Positions 8,326 to 16,581 of a DNA stretch of 64,000 nt are shown in pieces. Source of the stretch: Ruegeria sp. YS9 (GTDB lineage: Bacteria; Pseudomonadota; Alphaproteobacteria; Rhodobacterales; Rhodobacteraceae); contig NZ_CP102409.1 in assembly GCF_024628725.1 (NCBI RefSeq), positions 1,149,001 to 1,213,000 of the forward strand, read 5' to 3'. A program made the translations under genes and the position numbers. A model generated the notes under the pieces. The model was given only the letters and a program-made list of their open reading frames with translations, ran no database searches and was not told the DNA's origin. How positions within the stretch are numbered: position 1 is the stretch's first letter; every line of letters begins with the position of its first letter.

Positions 8326-9336
8326 ATGTTGCCTGAACTGAATGATTTGAACGCGTTCCGCGCTGCGCTCGCAGCGGCTCCGGGGCCGGATGCCACCGCG
8401 GCGCAGGGCGCGGCAGAGCGAAACGGACAACTGACGAAACCCCCGGGTGCGCTGGGGCGACTTGAAGATTTGGCAATCTGGTACGCAGGATGGCGAGGAG
8501 ATGCCCGGCCACAGATCGCGGCGCCACAGGTCATCGTCTTCGCCGGAAACCACGGAGTCACCGCACAGGGGGTCTCGGCTTTTCCGTCGGAAGTGACCGT
8601 GCAAATGGTGATGAACTTCGAACATGGCGGTGCGGCGATCAACCAACTGGCGCGGGCGGCCGGTGCGGCGATGGATGTTCACGCGCTGGATCTGGATAAC
8701 CCGACCGCAGATTTCACCAAGGCACCGGCCATGACCGAAGACGAATTGCTGGATGCGCTGCGCACCGGCTGGCAGGCCGTGGACCCGCAGGCTGATCTGT
8801 TGGTCGTGGGCGAGATGGGTATTGGCAACACCACCCCGGCAGCCGCCATTGCCTGCGCGCTGTTCGGTGGTGACGCGGCCGATTGGACAGGTCGCGGGAC
8901 GGGCGTCGATGATGCAGGGCTGACCAACAAGACCCGCGTTGTGGCCGAAGGTGTAGCGTTGCACAGGTCAGAGGATGGCCTTGAAATCCTGCGCTGCCTG
9001 GGAGGGCGTGAGATCGCAGCGATGGCCGGGGCAATTGCCGCCGCGCGGGTATTGCGCATTCCTGTGATCCTTGATGGGTTCATCTGCTCGGCCGCCGCTG
9101 CCTGCCTGTGGAGGCTGTCGGATACTGCGCTGGATCACGCCGTGGCGGGCCACCAAAGCGCCGAGGCCGCGCACGGTGCCGTATTGGCGAAGCTGGGCAA
9201 GGAACCGCTGCTGAGCCTTGGTCTTCGGCTGGGCGAAGGGTCGGGCGGCGCACTTGCAATCAATATTCTCAAAAGCGCCGTGGCCTGCCATTCCGGTATG
9301 GCCACCTTTGCCGAGGCAGGAGTGTCTGACGGTTGA
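8326..9336 (+). CDS. cobT: nicotinate-nucleotide-dimethylbenzimidazole phosphoribosyltransferase CobT
   Basis: A 336-residue enzyme that makes alpha-ribazole phosphate from nicotinate mononucleotide and dimethylbenzimidazole, feeding CobS. Diagnostic segments are [34 protein letters not shown], the phosphate-binding [24 protein letters not shown], and the C-terminal [12 protein letters not shown] with the catalytic glutamate. Length matches the family. It is divergent from cobS with about 78 bases between starts, so a shared control region serves both genes. No cobalamin riboswitch could be recognised in that short gap. Confidence 0.95.
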   Translation: MLPELNDLNAFRAALAAAPGPDATAAQGAAERNGQLTKPPGALGRLEDLAIWYAGWRGDARPQIAAPQVIVFAGNHGVTAQGVSAFPSEVTVQMVMNFEHGGAAINQLARAAGAAMDVHALDLDNPTADFTKAPAMTEDELLDALRTGWQAVDPQADLLVVGEMGIGNTTPAAAIACALFGGDAADWTGRGTGVDDAGLTNKTRVVAEGVALHRSEDGLEILRCLGGREIAAMAGAIAAARVLRIPVILDGFICSAAAACLWRLSDTALDHAVAGHQSAEAAHGAVLAKLGKEPLLSLGLRLGEGSGGALAINILKSAVACHSGMATFAEAGVSDG

Positions 9337-9342
9337 CTCCTT

Positions 9343-9372
9343 GCCTGACCCGGGCACAGGCTTGGGTCAGGC
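9343..9372. terminator. hairpin between convergent cobT and antiporter genes
   Basis: A perfect 9-bp inverted repeat, GCCTGACCC at 9343-9351 and GGGTCAGGC at 9364-9372, with a 12-base loop. It lies just after the cobT stop and overlaps the last codons of the antiporter gene on the other strand. T-runs are weak on both sides, so it may be a bidirectional terminator or only an mRNA 3'-end hairpin. Confidence 0.5.
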
Positions 9373-11247
9373 GGATTTCTTGGCGTGCTTTTCAGCCAGT
9401 TCCAGCAGCGCGGTTTCCAGATCTTTTTCCAGCTGCTGTGCACGCTCGATGTATTTCTGGTTTTCGGCTGTCGGCAAACCCGGGACCCATAGTTCGGCGA
9501 GATCGCGAACAGACATCCGGTCATGGTGATAAAAGGTCTGCTCCGCCTGTGCGGCCTCATACTCACTCAGCCCGATATTCTCCAGAACATAGCGGCCTGC
9601 GCGCAAGGAGCTGTCGAACAGTTCCCGCACGATGTCGTTGGCGCCAGCCTGATAAAGCTCGTACACATGCGTCCGGTCGCGGGCGCGGGCGATGATGTGC
9701 AGGTCAGGGCGCTGCCGTCTGGCATAACTGACGAGCCGTGTGACTTGCTTGTGGTCATCCATGGCGGCGACAAGGACCGACGCTTTTTCCAACCCCGCAG
9801 CGCGCAGCAGCTCGGGGCGAGTGGGATCGCCCAGAAAGCCTTTGACGCCGAAACGGCGCATCAACTGAATGGTTTCGATGTTGTGGTCCAGCACGACCGT
9901 CTTGAATCCGCTGGCCCGCACCAGCCGGTTTACAATCTGCCCGAACCGACCAATCCCGGCGATGATGACGGGGCCTTTTTCGTCAATTTCGTCCGGCACA
10001 GGTTCTTTGGAAGTGTCGCCGATCTTTCGCGACAGAAGATCGTAGATGATGAACAGAAGCGGTGTGATCAGCATCGTCAAAGCGATGATCATCAGCAGTT
10101 TTTGGGACAGGTCGGGGGGGATGACATTCTGTTGCGTGGAAAATGCCAGCAGCACAAAGCCAAACTCACCCGCTTGCGCCAGCCCCAGGGTGAACAGCCA
10201 GTGATCGCGCCCACGCAACTTGAAGGCCTTGCCTACAAGATACAGGATGATCCCTTTTGCAAGAATCAAAAGAAGCGCCAGACCGATCAGGTCAAGAGGA
10301 TCATCAAAGAAATAGGCAACATCGATGCCGGCACCGACCGTGATGAAGAATAGCCCGAGCAGAAGCCCCTTGAATGGCTCAAGGTCACTTTCCATTTCAT
10401 GTCTGAACTCGGAACTGGCCAGGACCACGCCCGCCAGAAAAGCGCCCAGGGCAGGGGAAAGCCCGACGAGGGTCATCAGGAAGGAAATCCCGACCACGAT
10501 CATAAGCGCCAGGGCGGTATACATCTCGCGCAGGCGGGTCGCGTGGATGAAGCGAAACAGCGGGCGGGTCAGGTAGACACCGGCCAGAATGACAAACACA
10601 ACTGCGCCGATCGTGACCAGCGTGACGGCCCAACCCGGCAAACCTTCGACCAGAGAAAGGCTGTGATGGTCCGCACCGTGAAGGTCTCCGGCCCCGCGGT
10701 CGATCGAACCATCCGACTCGATATGAGGCATGGCAGGTAAGGCCAGAAGTGGCAGCAAGGCCAAGATCGGAATGACCGCAATGTCCTGTGTCAACAGCAC
10801 CGAAAACGTAGCTCGACCGCCATTTGTCTGCATCAGGCCCTTTTCAGACAGGGTCTGAAGAACAATTGCCGTCGATGAAAGCGACAAGGTCAGCCCGACG
10901 GCCAGAGCGACCGACCAGGGGTGGTTGGCGTACATTGCCACGGCGGCGATTGCAGCCGTTGACAACGCAACCTGCAACCCGCCCAATCCCAGCAATTTGT
11001 CACGCATATCCCACAGGGCGCGCGGTTCCAGTTCCAGACCGATCAGGAACAGCATCATCACCACACCGAATTCGGCAACGTGCTGAAGGTTTTCCGTTTC
11101 TGCGCCGACAAGCCCGAGAACAGGGCCAATGATGATCCCGGCGGCCAGGTATCCCAGCACCGATCCCAACCCCAGCCGTGCAGACAGGGGAACGGCGATC
11201 ACCGCCGCCGCCAGATAGATCGAAGCCTGATATAGGAAAACGTCCAT
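9367..11247 (-). CDS. KefB/KefC-type monovalent cation:proton antiporter (CPA2)
   Basis: A 626-residue inner-membrane antiporter. About 12 membrane segments fill residues 1-385, with the CPA2 motifs LGYLAAGIIIGP, MLFLIGLELEP, LSLSSTAIVLQTL and LLTQDIAVIP. A TrkA-N (RCK) domain follows at about 415-530: VIIAGIGRFGQIVNRLV with the GxGxxG nucleotide-binding loop, then LRAAGLEKASVLVAAMDD. The C-terminus is helical and charged. Relatives are glutathione-gated K+ efflux systems used against electrophile stress, or K+/H+ antiporters. No gating partner (KefG/KefF) is next to it. It lies downstream of and in the same direction as the Lrp-type regulator gene. Confidence 0.88.
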   Translation of the reverse strand: MDVFLYQASIYLAAAVIAVPLSARLGLGSVLGYLAAGIIIGPVLGLVGAETENLQHVAEFGVVMMLFLIGLELEPRALWDMRDKLLGLGGLQVALSTAAIAAVAMYANHPWSVALAVGLTLSLSSTAIVLQTLSEKGLMQTNGGRATFSVLLTQDIAVIPILALLPLLALPAMPHIESDGSIDRGAGDLHGADHHSLSLVEGLPGWAVTLVTIGAVVFVILAGVYLTRPLFRFIHATRLREMYTALALMIVVGISFLMTLVGLSPALGAFLAGVVLASSEFRHEMESDLEPFKGLLLGLFFITVGAGIDVAYFFDDPLDLIGLALLLILAKGIILYLVGKAFKLRGRDHWLFTLGLAQAGEFGFVLLAFSTQQNVIPPDLSQKLLMIIALTMLITPLLFIIYDLLSRKIGDTSKEPVPDEIDEKGPVIIAGIGRFGQIVNRLVRASGFKTVVLDHNIETIQLMRRFGVKGFLGDPTRPELLRAAGLEKASVLVAAMDDHKQVTRLVSYARRQRPDLHIIARARDRTHVYELYQAGANDIVRELFDSSLRAGRYVLENIGLSEYEAAQAEQTFYHHDRMSVRDLAELWVPGLPTAENQKYIERAQQLEKDLETALLELAEKHAKKSA

Positions 11248-11267
11248 AAATGTCCTCTCGGGCCCGT

Positions 11268-11723
11268 TCAGGTGGGCAGGGGCGCGTCGCGTTTCAGTTG
11301 GTCCATTACGATCTGGCTCTGAACCCTTGCAACGGCAGGATGCGGCAGGATGACCGAATGTAGCAAGCTGTTGAGCGCGGAAAGATCGTCACAATAGATG
11401 TGCAGCAGGTAATCCGCCTCTCCGGTCATCGTCCATGCGCTGGTAATTTCGGGGCGGGTGTTGACCATGCGGGCAAAGCTTGCGGATTGTTCAGGGCCAT
11501 GCGTCCCCAGATGGACTTGAACAAAACCTTGCACTTGCAGACCCAGTTTCAACGGGTCCAGCCGGGCGGCATACCCGGTGATGTACCCTTCGGCCTCAAG
11601 CCGCTGGCGGCGGCGTCCTGCCTGACTGGGCGACAGGTTCAGCATTTCGCCCAGCTGGTGCGCGGTCAGGTGTGCGTCCTTTTGCAGGGCGGAAAGCAAT
11701 CGCTTGTCGGTCGCGTCCAGCAT
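11268..11723 (-). CDS. Lrp/AsnC-family transcriptional regulator, divergent from hppD
   Basis: A 151-residue feast/famine regulator. The N-terminal helix-turn-helix is LDATDKRLLSALQKDAHLTA... with LSPSQAGRRRQRLEAEGYI as recognition helix (about residues 3-60). The C-terminal RAM ligand domain runs to the end (AWTMTGEADYLLHIYCDDLSAL). The open frame continues upstream antisense to hppD, but the ATG at 11723 gives the normal family length. It is divergent from hppD across 147 bases containing GCGCG-rich inverted elements. A role in controlling tyrosine catabolism, with an aromatic amino acid as effector, is inferred from this position. Confidence 0.9.
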   Translation of the reverse strand: MLDATDKRLLSALQKDAHLTAHQLGEMLNLSPSQAGRRRQRLEAEGYITGYAARLDPLKLGLQVQGFVQVHLGTHGPEQSASFARMVNTRPEITSAWTMTGEADYLLHIYCDDLSALNSLLHSVILPHPAVARVQSQIVMDQLKRDAPLPT

Positions 11724-11870
11724 GTGCGGAAAAATCCTGCCTTTATTAACTTTTATGCGCGTTTTGCGCGCCTGTTGGCAGTTTACACGAAAACAATGCG
11801 CAGAAACAGCGTCATAAAAGTCATATTTTTGAATCAGCAAAGAAATTCCTGTTTTTGAAGGAGACGCGCC

Positions 11871-12968
11871 ATGGGTCCTTTCCCACACAACGCCCCGAAA
11901 TCTGTTATCAGCGAGGAAAACCCAGCCGGAACCGATGGGTTTGAATTCGTCGAGTTTGCCCATCCTGAGCCGCAGAAACTGCGGGACCTGTTTGCAAAGA
12001 TGGGGTTCGACCTGGTGGCCCGCCACAAGGAAAAACCCGCCGTCGAGCTGTGGCAGCAAGGGGATGTCACCTATATCCTGAACGCGGATCCCGACAGCTT
12101 TGCCGCGAGGTTCGTGGACGAGCACGGCCCTTGCGCGCCATCCATGGGCTGGCGCGTTGTTGACGCGCAAAAGGCCTATGACCATGCGGTATCGAAAGGT
12201 GCGGAGCCTTACGACGGCGCTGACAAGACCATGAATGTACCTGCGATCAAGGGCATCGGCGGATCGTTGATCTATTTCATCGATCAATATTACGACACAT
12301 CGCCCTACAATCAGGAATTCGAATGGATCAAAGAATCCAAACCACGGGGTGTGGGTTTCTTCTATCTCGATCACCTGACGCACAACGTCTACAAGGGCAA
12401 CATGGACAAGTGGTTCAAGTTCTACGGCGACCTGTTCAACTTTCGCGAAATCCGATTCTTTGACATTCAGGGCAAGTTCACCGGGCTTTTCAGCCGCGCG
12501 CTGACATCTCCTTGTGGCCGCATCCGTATTCCGATCAACGAAGATCGTGGTGAAACGGGTCAGATCGTGTCTTACCTGAAGAAATACAAAGGTGAAGGCA
12601 TTCAGCATATCGCCGTCGGCAGTGACGACATTTACGCCTCGACCGATGCAATTGCGGAAAACGGCCTGAAATTCATGCCGGGCCCGAACAAGGCGTACTA
12701 CGAGATGTCCAAAACCCGCGTGGCCGGCCACGAAGAGCCGCTGGACCGGATGATGAAACACGGCATCCTGATCGATGGTGAAGGCGTTGTCGACGGTGGT
12801 GAGACCCGGATTCTGCTGCAAATTTTCTCGAAAACCGTCATCGGACCGATCTTCTTCGAGTTCATTCAGCGCAAAGGCGACGACGGTTTCGGCGAGGGAA
12901 ATTTCCAGGCGCTATTCGAATCCATCGAACGTGAACAGATCGAAAGCGGCGAGATTTCCGCAGCCTGA
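11871..12968 (+). CDS. hppD: 4-hydroxyphenylpyruvate dioxygenase
   Basis: A 365-residue non-haem iron dioxygenase that turns 4-hydroxyphenylpyruvate into homogentisate in tyrosine breakdown. The expected iron ligands are present: His168 in YLDHLTHNV, His246 in IQHIAVGSDD and Glu330 in FFEFIQRKGD. The N-terminal vicinal-oxygen-chelate repeat is recognisable (GFEFVEFAHPEPQKLRDLF). It is preceded by a strong ribosome binding site (GAAGGAG) and ends in a terminator, so it is a single-gene unit. The rest of the homogentisate pathway is not in the window. Confidence 0.96.
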   Translation: MGPFPHNAPKSVISEENPAGTDGFEFVEFAHPEPQKLRDLFAKMGFDLVARHKEKPAVELWQQGDVTYILNADPDSFAARFVDEHGPCAPSMGWRVVDAQKAYDHAVSKGAEPYDGADKTMNVPAIKGIGGSLIYFIDQYYDTSPYNQEFEWIKESKPRGVGFFYLDHLTHNVYKGNMDKWFKFYGDLFNFREIRFFDIQGKFTGLFSRALTSPCGRIRIPINEDRGETGQIVSYLKKYKGEGIQHIAVGSDDIYASTDAIAENGLKFMPGPNKAYYEMSKTRVAGHEEPLDRMMKHGILIDGEGVVDGGETRILLQIFSKTVIGPIFFEFIQRKGDDGFGEGNFQALFESIEREQIESGEISAA

Positions 12969-12984
12969 TTGCAATGCACTGACA

Positions 12985-13017
12985 CGCCGGGGGCAGTTCA
13001 TCTGCCTCCGGCGTTTT
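12985..13017 (+). terminator. rho-independent terminator after hppD
   Basis: A 12-bp stem (CGCCGGGGGCAG with CTGCCTCCGGCG, one G-T wobble) around a five-base loop, followed by TTTT. It starts 16 bases after the hppD stop. Confidence 0.85.
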
Positions 13018-13056
13018 CATGTGACGGTGGGTGCGTCAGAAGATCGGATGCCGGTT

Positions 13057-15006
13057 TCAGCTGCGCGGCATCGCCAGGGTCACATTGCGGCCCTTTTTCT
13101 GATATCGAAGCTCACTGTCGCTGATCGCGATGACTTTGCCGCCATCAAGGCGGTCTCCGACTTTCAGTTTTTTGTAACGCCCGCTGGGAAGCCGCACCAA
13201 TGCGCGTCTGTTGGCTGGCGTGCCGTAGACCCCGATCAGGTTCAGCCTGCGCAGGTTGATTGCGTTGTCGATCGTTGCTTGTCGTGCGACCGAAGCGGTC
13301 GAAGGGATTTTGGGTGCGACGGTCTTTGGTTGGAACGATCCTGCGTCATCGGATTTCTGATCCAATGCTGCGGTAGACCCCAGATTCGACCGGTTTGAAG
13401 CAGATGCTTTGGCAGGGGTCAATCCGGCTGGGCGGGACTTGGGGCGCGGGACCCTTACGACAGCCAGGGCCGTAGGTGCCTCATCGACCTGTGGCTTGGT
13501 CTGAAGGCTTTCCGGGCGCGCTTTCGGTCGCTTGGATGCCAATTCCTCCAATGACCGGCCACCCAGCTGACCGCGCTCGAAACTTTCGACCAGATCAGCC
13601 GGGCGCGGCTTTGGCCGAATACCTGCCAATCTGTCGTCGGCTTCGTCAACCAGCGGTTCTTCTTCGAAACGAACCGGGGTTTCAGGCGGAACCTTGGAGG
13701 GGCGTCCCAGATAAACAACAACCCCATCCGGATTCACGCTGCCTTCCGGTGTTGGCACGACCAGGCCGTTCGCACCCAGATCAAACCGTGTGCCCGCAAT
13801 GTTCAGGGATACGTCGGGTTCAAAAGGAGCGTCGGTGTCAAAACTGGGGTCGGGGGGCAGGGCAACCGCATCCTTGAACAGATCGGCGTTGTCGAGCGAT
13901 GCCAGATACAATTCCTGCGGTTCTACTGTCTCGGGTGTTTCCGGCGCTGCGGGCGCTGACGTGCTGACGCCCGTAACGGCCTGGACGTCCTTCAGTGTCT
14001 CGGGATCCCGAGCGACGGAGTCCACCGCGGTGGGGGCAACCTTGAGGGCCTCCAGAATGGCTGCATCTGTTGCAGTCAGATCCGGCTGCGTGCCGGTCTC
14101 GGTTTCTGAGGCCGCTTTCGCAGGCTCTTCGGCGTCATCGGTCGCAAGCTTTGGAGCGACTTGTTGCGGGGCTTCCAGCGCAGCCGTGTCCAGCTCTGGT
14201 TCAGGCAGGGGCTCTGCGGCTGGTTCAGAGGCCGGAACCGCAATCTGCGCCGGGCTCTGTTCCGCCTGATCCTGTTCAGGGGCGGACCCCGATGCCAGCC
14301 ATACGCCAACAAGCCCACCAACAAGAAGCACAGCGGCAAAGACAGGAATGGCAGACCGGTTTACCCCTGAAGATGTATCAAGATTGTTCGCTGTTTCCCG
14401 GGGTGCACGGAAAGCCTCGGGCGCGGCGGTGCCGGCAATCGGATGGGTGGGCAGGCCGGAATCATCGGCTTGTTCAACTGCGTCCATTTCCACCGGAGAT
14501 GGCTGGTTTTCCGGGTGTGACAGATCGGAAGTGTCCGAGGTTTCGCGAAACAAGGCCTCACGCGGGAACGCGCCCTTGCTGTCTTGGGCGGTGAACGCCA
14601 CCACAACAAAACCATGTTCTGCGGCAAAGGTCCGTGCTTCGGCCAGCGTTTCAACCGCCACGGCAGCAACACAGGTCGTGTCGCCTTCGGTCTGGCTGTC
14701 ATAACTCAGTTCCGACAGGGCGTAAGGCGTGGCTTCGACCAGAGCACTTTCGATACGTTCCGTCCGGTCTTGCGATGGCAACCCATCAGTCGAAACCTGT
14801 AGAAACCGAACCTGATCTTCTGGCAGCACGAGCTTGCAGCTCAGATCATTTTCCAGCGCAAATGCTTTTTCCCGCAACGCCTGCATCTGCCCGGACAAGT
14901 CCGGAACATCCAGCGGAATCGTACCGATGACAAACCAGTCGTCATCGGAACGGTGGTGCAGTGTTATTCCGGTCGCAGAAAAAGACAGCGCAAAGGCGGG
15001 TTTCAT
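13057..15006 (-). CDS. membrane-anchored protein with secretion/pilus-like termini (unknown function)
   Basis: A 649-residue protein I cannot name. The first ~150 residues look like the cytoplasmic domain of GspL/PilM-type proteins: LVLPEDQVRFLQVSTDGLP, then ERIESALVEATPYALSELSYD. A single transmembrane helix lies at about 218-239 (PVFAAVLLVGGLVGVWLASG). A long Pro/Ala/Glu-rich linker follows with four spaced KPRP- or KARP-type motifs (about 465-540). The last ~60 residues (IGVYGTPANRRALVRLPSGR...KVGDRLDGGKVIAISDSELRY) resemble the periplasmic domain of GspC/PilP proteins. This would join cytoplasmic and periplasmic parts in one chain. No secretion genes are adjacent. Both resemblances are by eye and need a profile search. 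Confidence 0.6.
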   Translation of the reverse strand: MKPAFALSFSATGITLHHRSDDDWFVIGTIPLDVPDLSGQMQALREKAFALENDLSCKLVLPEDQVRFLQVSTDGLPSQDRTERIESALVEATPYALSELSYDSQTEGDTTCVAAVAVETLAEARTFAAEHGFVVVAFTAQDSKGAFPREALFRETSDTSDLSHPENQPSPVEMDAVEQADDSGLPTHPIAGTAAPEAFRAPRETANNLDTSSGVNRSAIPVFAAVLLVGGLVGVWLASGSAPEQDQAEQSPAQIAVPASEPAAEPLPEPELDTAALEAPQQVAPKLATDDAEEPAKAASETETGTQPDLTATDAAILEALKVAPTAVDSVARDPETLKDVQAVTGVSTSAPAAPETPETVEPQELYLASLDNADLFKDAVALPPDPSFDTDAPFEPDVSLNIAGTRFDLGANGLVVPTPEGSVNPDGVVVYLGRPSKVPPETPVRFEEEPLVDEADDRLAGIRPKPRPADLVESFERGQLGGRSLEELASKRPKARPESLQTKPQVDEAPTALAVVRVPRPKSRPAGLTPAKASASNRSNLGSTAALDQKSDDAGSFQPKTVAPKIPSTASVARQATIDNAINLRRLNLIGVYGTPANRRALVRLPSGRYKKLKVGDRLDGGKVIAISDSELRYQKKGRNVTLAMPRS

Positions 15007-15037
15007 ATTCCGGAGGAACCATAATTATCAACGTCAA

Positions 15038-15059
15038 TGCAAACGACTTTGCGTTTGCA
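15038..15059. repeat. 8-bp perfect inverted repeat upstream of the 13057-15006 gene
   Basis: TGCAAACG (15038-15045) and CGTTTGCA (15052-15059) flank a six-base spacer. The element lies 32 bases upstream of the leftward gene start at 15006, in its probable promoter or 5' leader, and about 110 bases before the rightward SIMPL gene. It could be an operator or a leader hairpin. Confidence 0.5.
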
Positions 15060-15170
15060 GGCCGACTTTAAAGCAGGAACCCGCCGAGGGAAAGAAAAAG
15101 GCGGTATCTCCTCTTGTATGGCCAAGCCCTGCCAACCCATCTTAGTACAAAACAAATTGGAGTGATAACC

Positions 15171-15866
15171 TTGAAGACATTCGCTTTTCTGGCCGCGATG
15201 ATGGCGGCTACGGCTGCCGGGGCCGCTCATGCGGAAGAACGTCGCATCAACGTTGATGCAACTGGAACAGTGCAGATTGCGCCTGATATGGCGACGATAA
15301 CCTTGGGCGTGACCCACGAAAACGCCGAAGCCTCGGCTGCGATGCAGGCGACGTCGGATGCCGTTTCCAAAGTTCTTGCGCGCCTGACTGAGATGGGTAT
15401 CGAAGATCGTGACGTCCAGACACAGGACCTTTCATTGTCGCCCGTCTGGTCGGGTCGTCATGGACAGAATGGCGAGAAGCCTGAAATCACCGGCTTTACA
15501 GCGTCCAACCGCGTGTTTGTGCGTGTGCGCGACCTGACCCAACTGGGGAAGGTCATGGACGCGGTCATTCAGGACGGCGCCAATGATTTCGGGGGCCTTA
15601 GCTTTGGCGTGCAGGATCCCAAACCGATCGAGACGCAGGCGCGCGCCAAGGCCGTCGGCGAAGCCACTGCCAAGGCACAGCAGTTGGCACAGGCCGCGGG
15701 CGTGACGCTCGGCCCGGTTCAGTCGATCTCGGAACAATCGGCAGGTATCCGTCCGATGGCAGAAATGCGCGCGCTGAGCATGGCGGATGCGGGTGGTGTT
15801 CCCGTTGCGGGCGGCGAGGTTTCGGTTTCCGTCAGCGTCTCGATGGAATTCGAGATTTCAGAATAG
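15171..15866 (+). CDS. SIMPL-domain (DUF541) periplasmic protein
   Basis: A 231-residue secreted protein with a SIMPL/DUF541 domain. A TTG at 15171 is the best start: a GGAG ribosome binding site lies at 15159-15162 (8-base spacing) and the product begins with a clean signal peptide (KTFAFLAAMMAATAAGAAHA, cleaved before EE). An ATG at 15114 would add unrelated residues and lacks a good binding site. The mature part has RINVDATGTVQIAPDMATITLGV and the LGPVQSISEQS region typical of the family, which forms outer-membrane or periplasmic oligomers. Function is unknown. Its stop is two bases from that of the convergent GNAT gene. Confidence 0.87.
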   Translation: MKTFAFLAAMMAATAAGAAHAEERRINVDATGTVQIAPDMATITLGVTHENAEASAAMQATSDAVSKVLARLTEMGIEDRDVQTQDLSLSPVWSGRHGQNGEKPEITGFTASNRVFVRVRDLTQLGKVMDAVIQDGANDFGGLSFGVQDPKPIETQARAKAVGEATAKAQQLAQAAGVTLGPVQSISEQSAGIRPMAEMRALSMADAGGVPVAGGEVSVSVSVSMEFEISE

Positions 15867-15868
15867 GG

Positions 15869-16579
15869 TCAATCCTTTGCACGGGCCATCAGCGGTTCGC
15901 GCTGCTGGCCCTTGCTGTCAAAATTGTCGGGCGCCAGCCAGGCTTCGAATGCATCGCGAATGCGCGGCCATTCAGTGTCGATGATCGCGTACCATGCCGT
16001 GTCCCTGTTGCGGCCCTTGTAATGGGTCGCCTGCCGAAACACCCCTTCGAAAGCAAACCCCAGCCGTTCAGCGGCATTGCGTGACGGTGCATTCAGTGCA
16101 TCGCATTTCCACTCGTACCGGCGATAGCCAAGCTCGTCGAAAACCCGTTTCATCATGAGGTACATGACCTCGGTCGATTGCGGCTTGCGTTGCAGCAGCG
16201 GCGAAAAGTGGATGTGGCCGACTTCGATGGCACCCGCCGCGGGTTCGATCCGAAGATAAGAGGCCATGCCCACCGGCACTTCGTCCGCATCCAATACGGT
16301 ATGAAACATCGGGTCCGCATCCATGCAGTTGGCGCGGGCCCAGTCTTCAAATTCCGGTTCGCTGTCAAACGGGCCATAGGGCAGGTATGTCCAGTTGCGG
16401 CCATCCCTGTCATTTGCAAACGCCCGGAAAAGTCCGGGCGCATGGCGATTCACATCCAGCGGCACGACGGAACAGTACCGGCCTTCCATCGGTGTATAAG
16501 GCGGTGTCGGGCGCGGAAAGTCACCCGTCACCGGCAAACCGATGGGCTGGCCCAGTGCGTTTGTGGCGTGCCCGGCCAT
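15869..16579 (-). CDS. GNAT-family N-acetyltransferase (RimJ/RimL type)
   Basis: A 236-residue protein with a RimJ/RimL-like acetyltransferase domain over about residues 35-215. Features are the RYCSVVPLDVNRHAPGLFRAF opening, the strand VGMASYLRIEPAAGAIEVGHIHF, and the late segment NAPSRNAAERLGFAFEGVFRQ, which is the conserved acceptor-side block of this subgroup. It starts two bases after the metY stop on the same strand, so it is cotranscribed with metY. Whether it acetylates a protein N-terminus or a small amine cannot be told. Confidence 0.85.
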   Translation of the reverse strand: MAGHATNALGQPIGLPVTGDFPRPTPPYTPMEGRYCSVVPLDVNRHAPGLFRAFANDRDGRNWTYLPYGPFDSEPEFEDWARANCMDADPMFHTVLDADEVPVGMASYLRIEPAAGAIEVGHIHFSPLLQRKPQSTEVMYLMMKRVFDELGYRRYEWKCDALNAPSRNAAERLGFAFEGVFRQATHYKGRNRDTAWYAIIDTEWPRIRDAFEAWLAPDNFDSKGQQREPLMARAKD

Positions 16580-16581
16580 TG

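Noticed and set aside
8248-8964. N-terminal extension of cobS reaching into cobT
   Set aside because: The extra residues lie antisense to cobT and do not resemble CobS, which begins near 8247.
11724-12821. N-terminal extension of the Lrp-type regulator
   Set aside because: Runs antisense through hppD; the regulator has normal length from the ATG at 11723.
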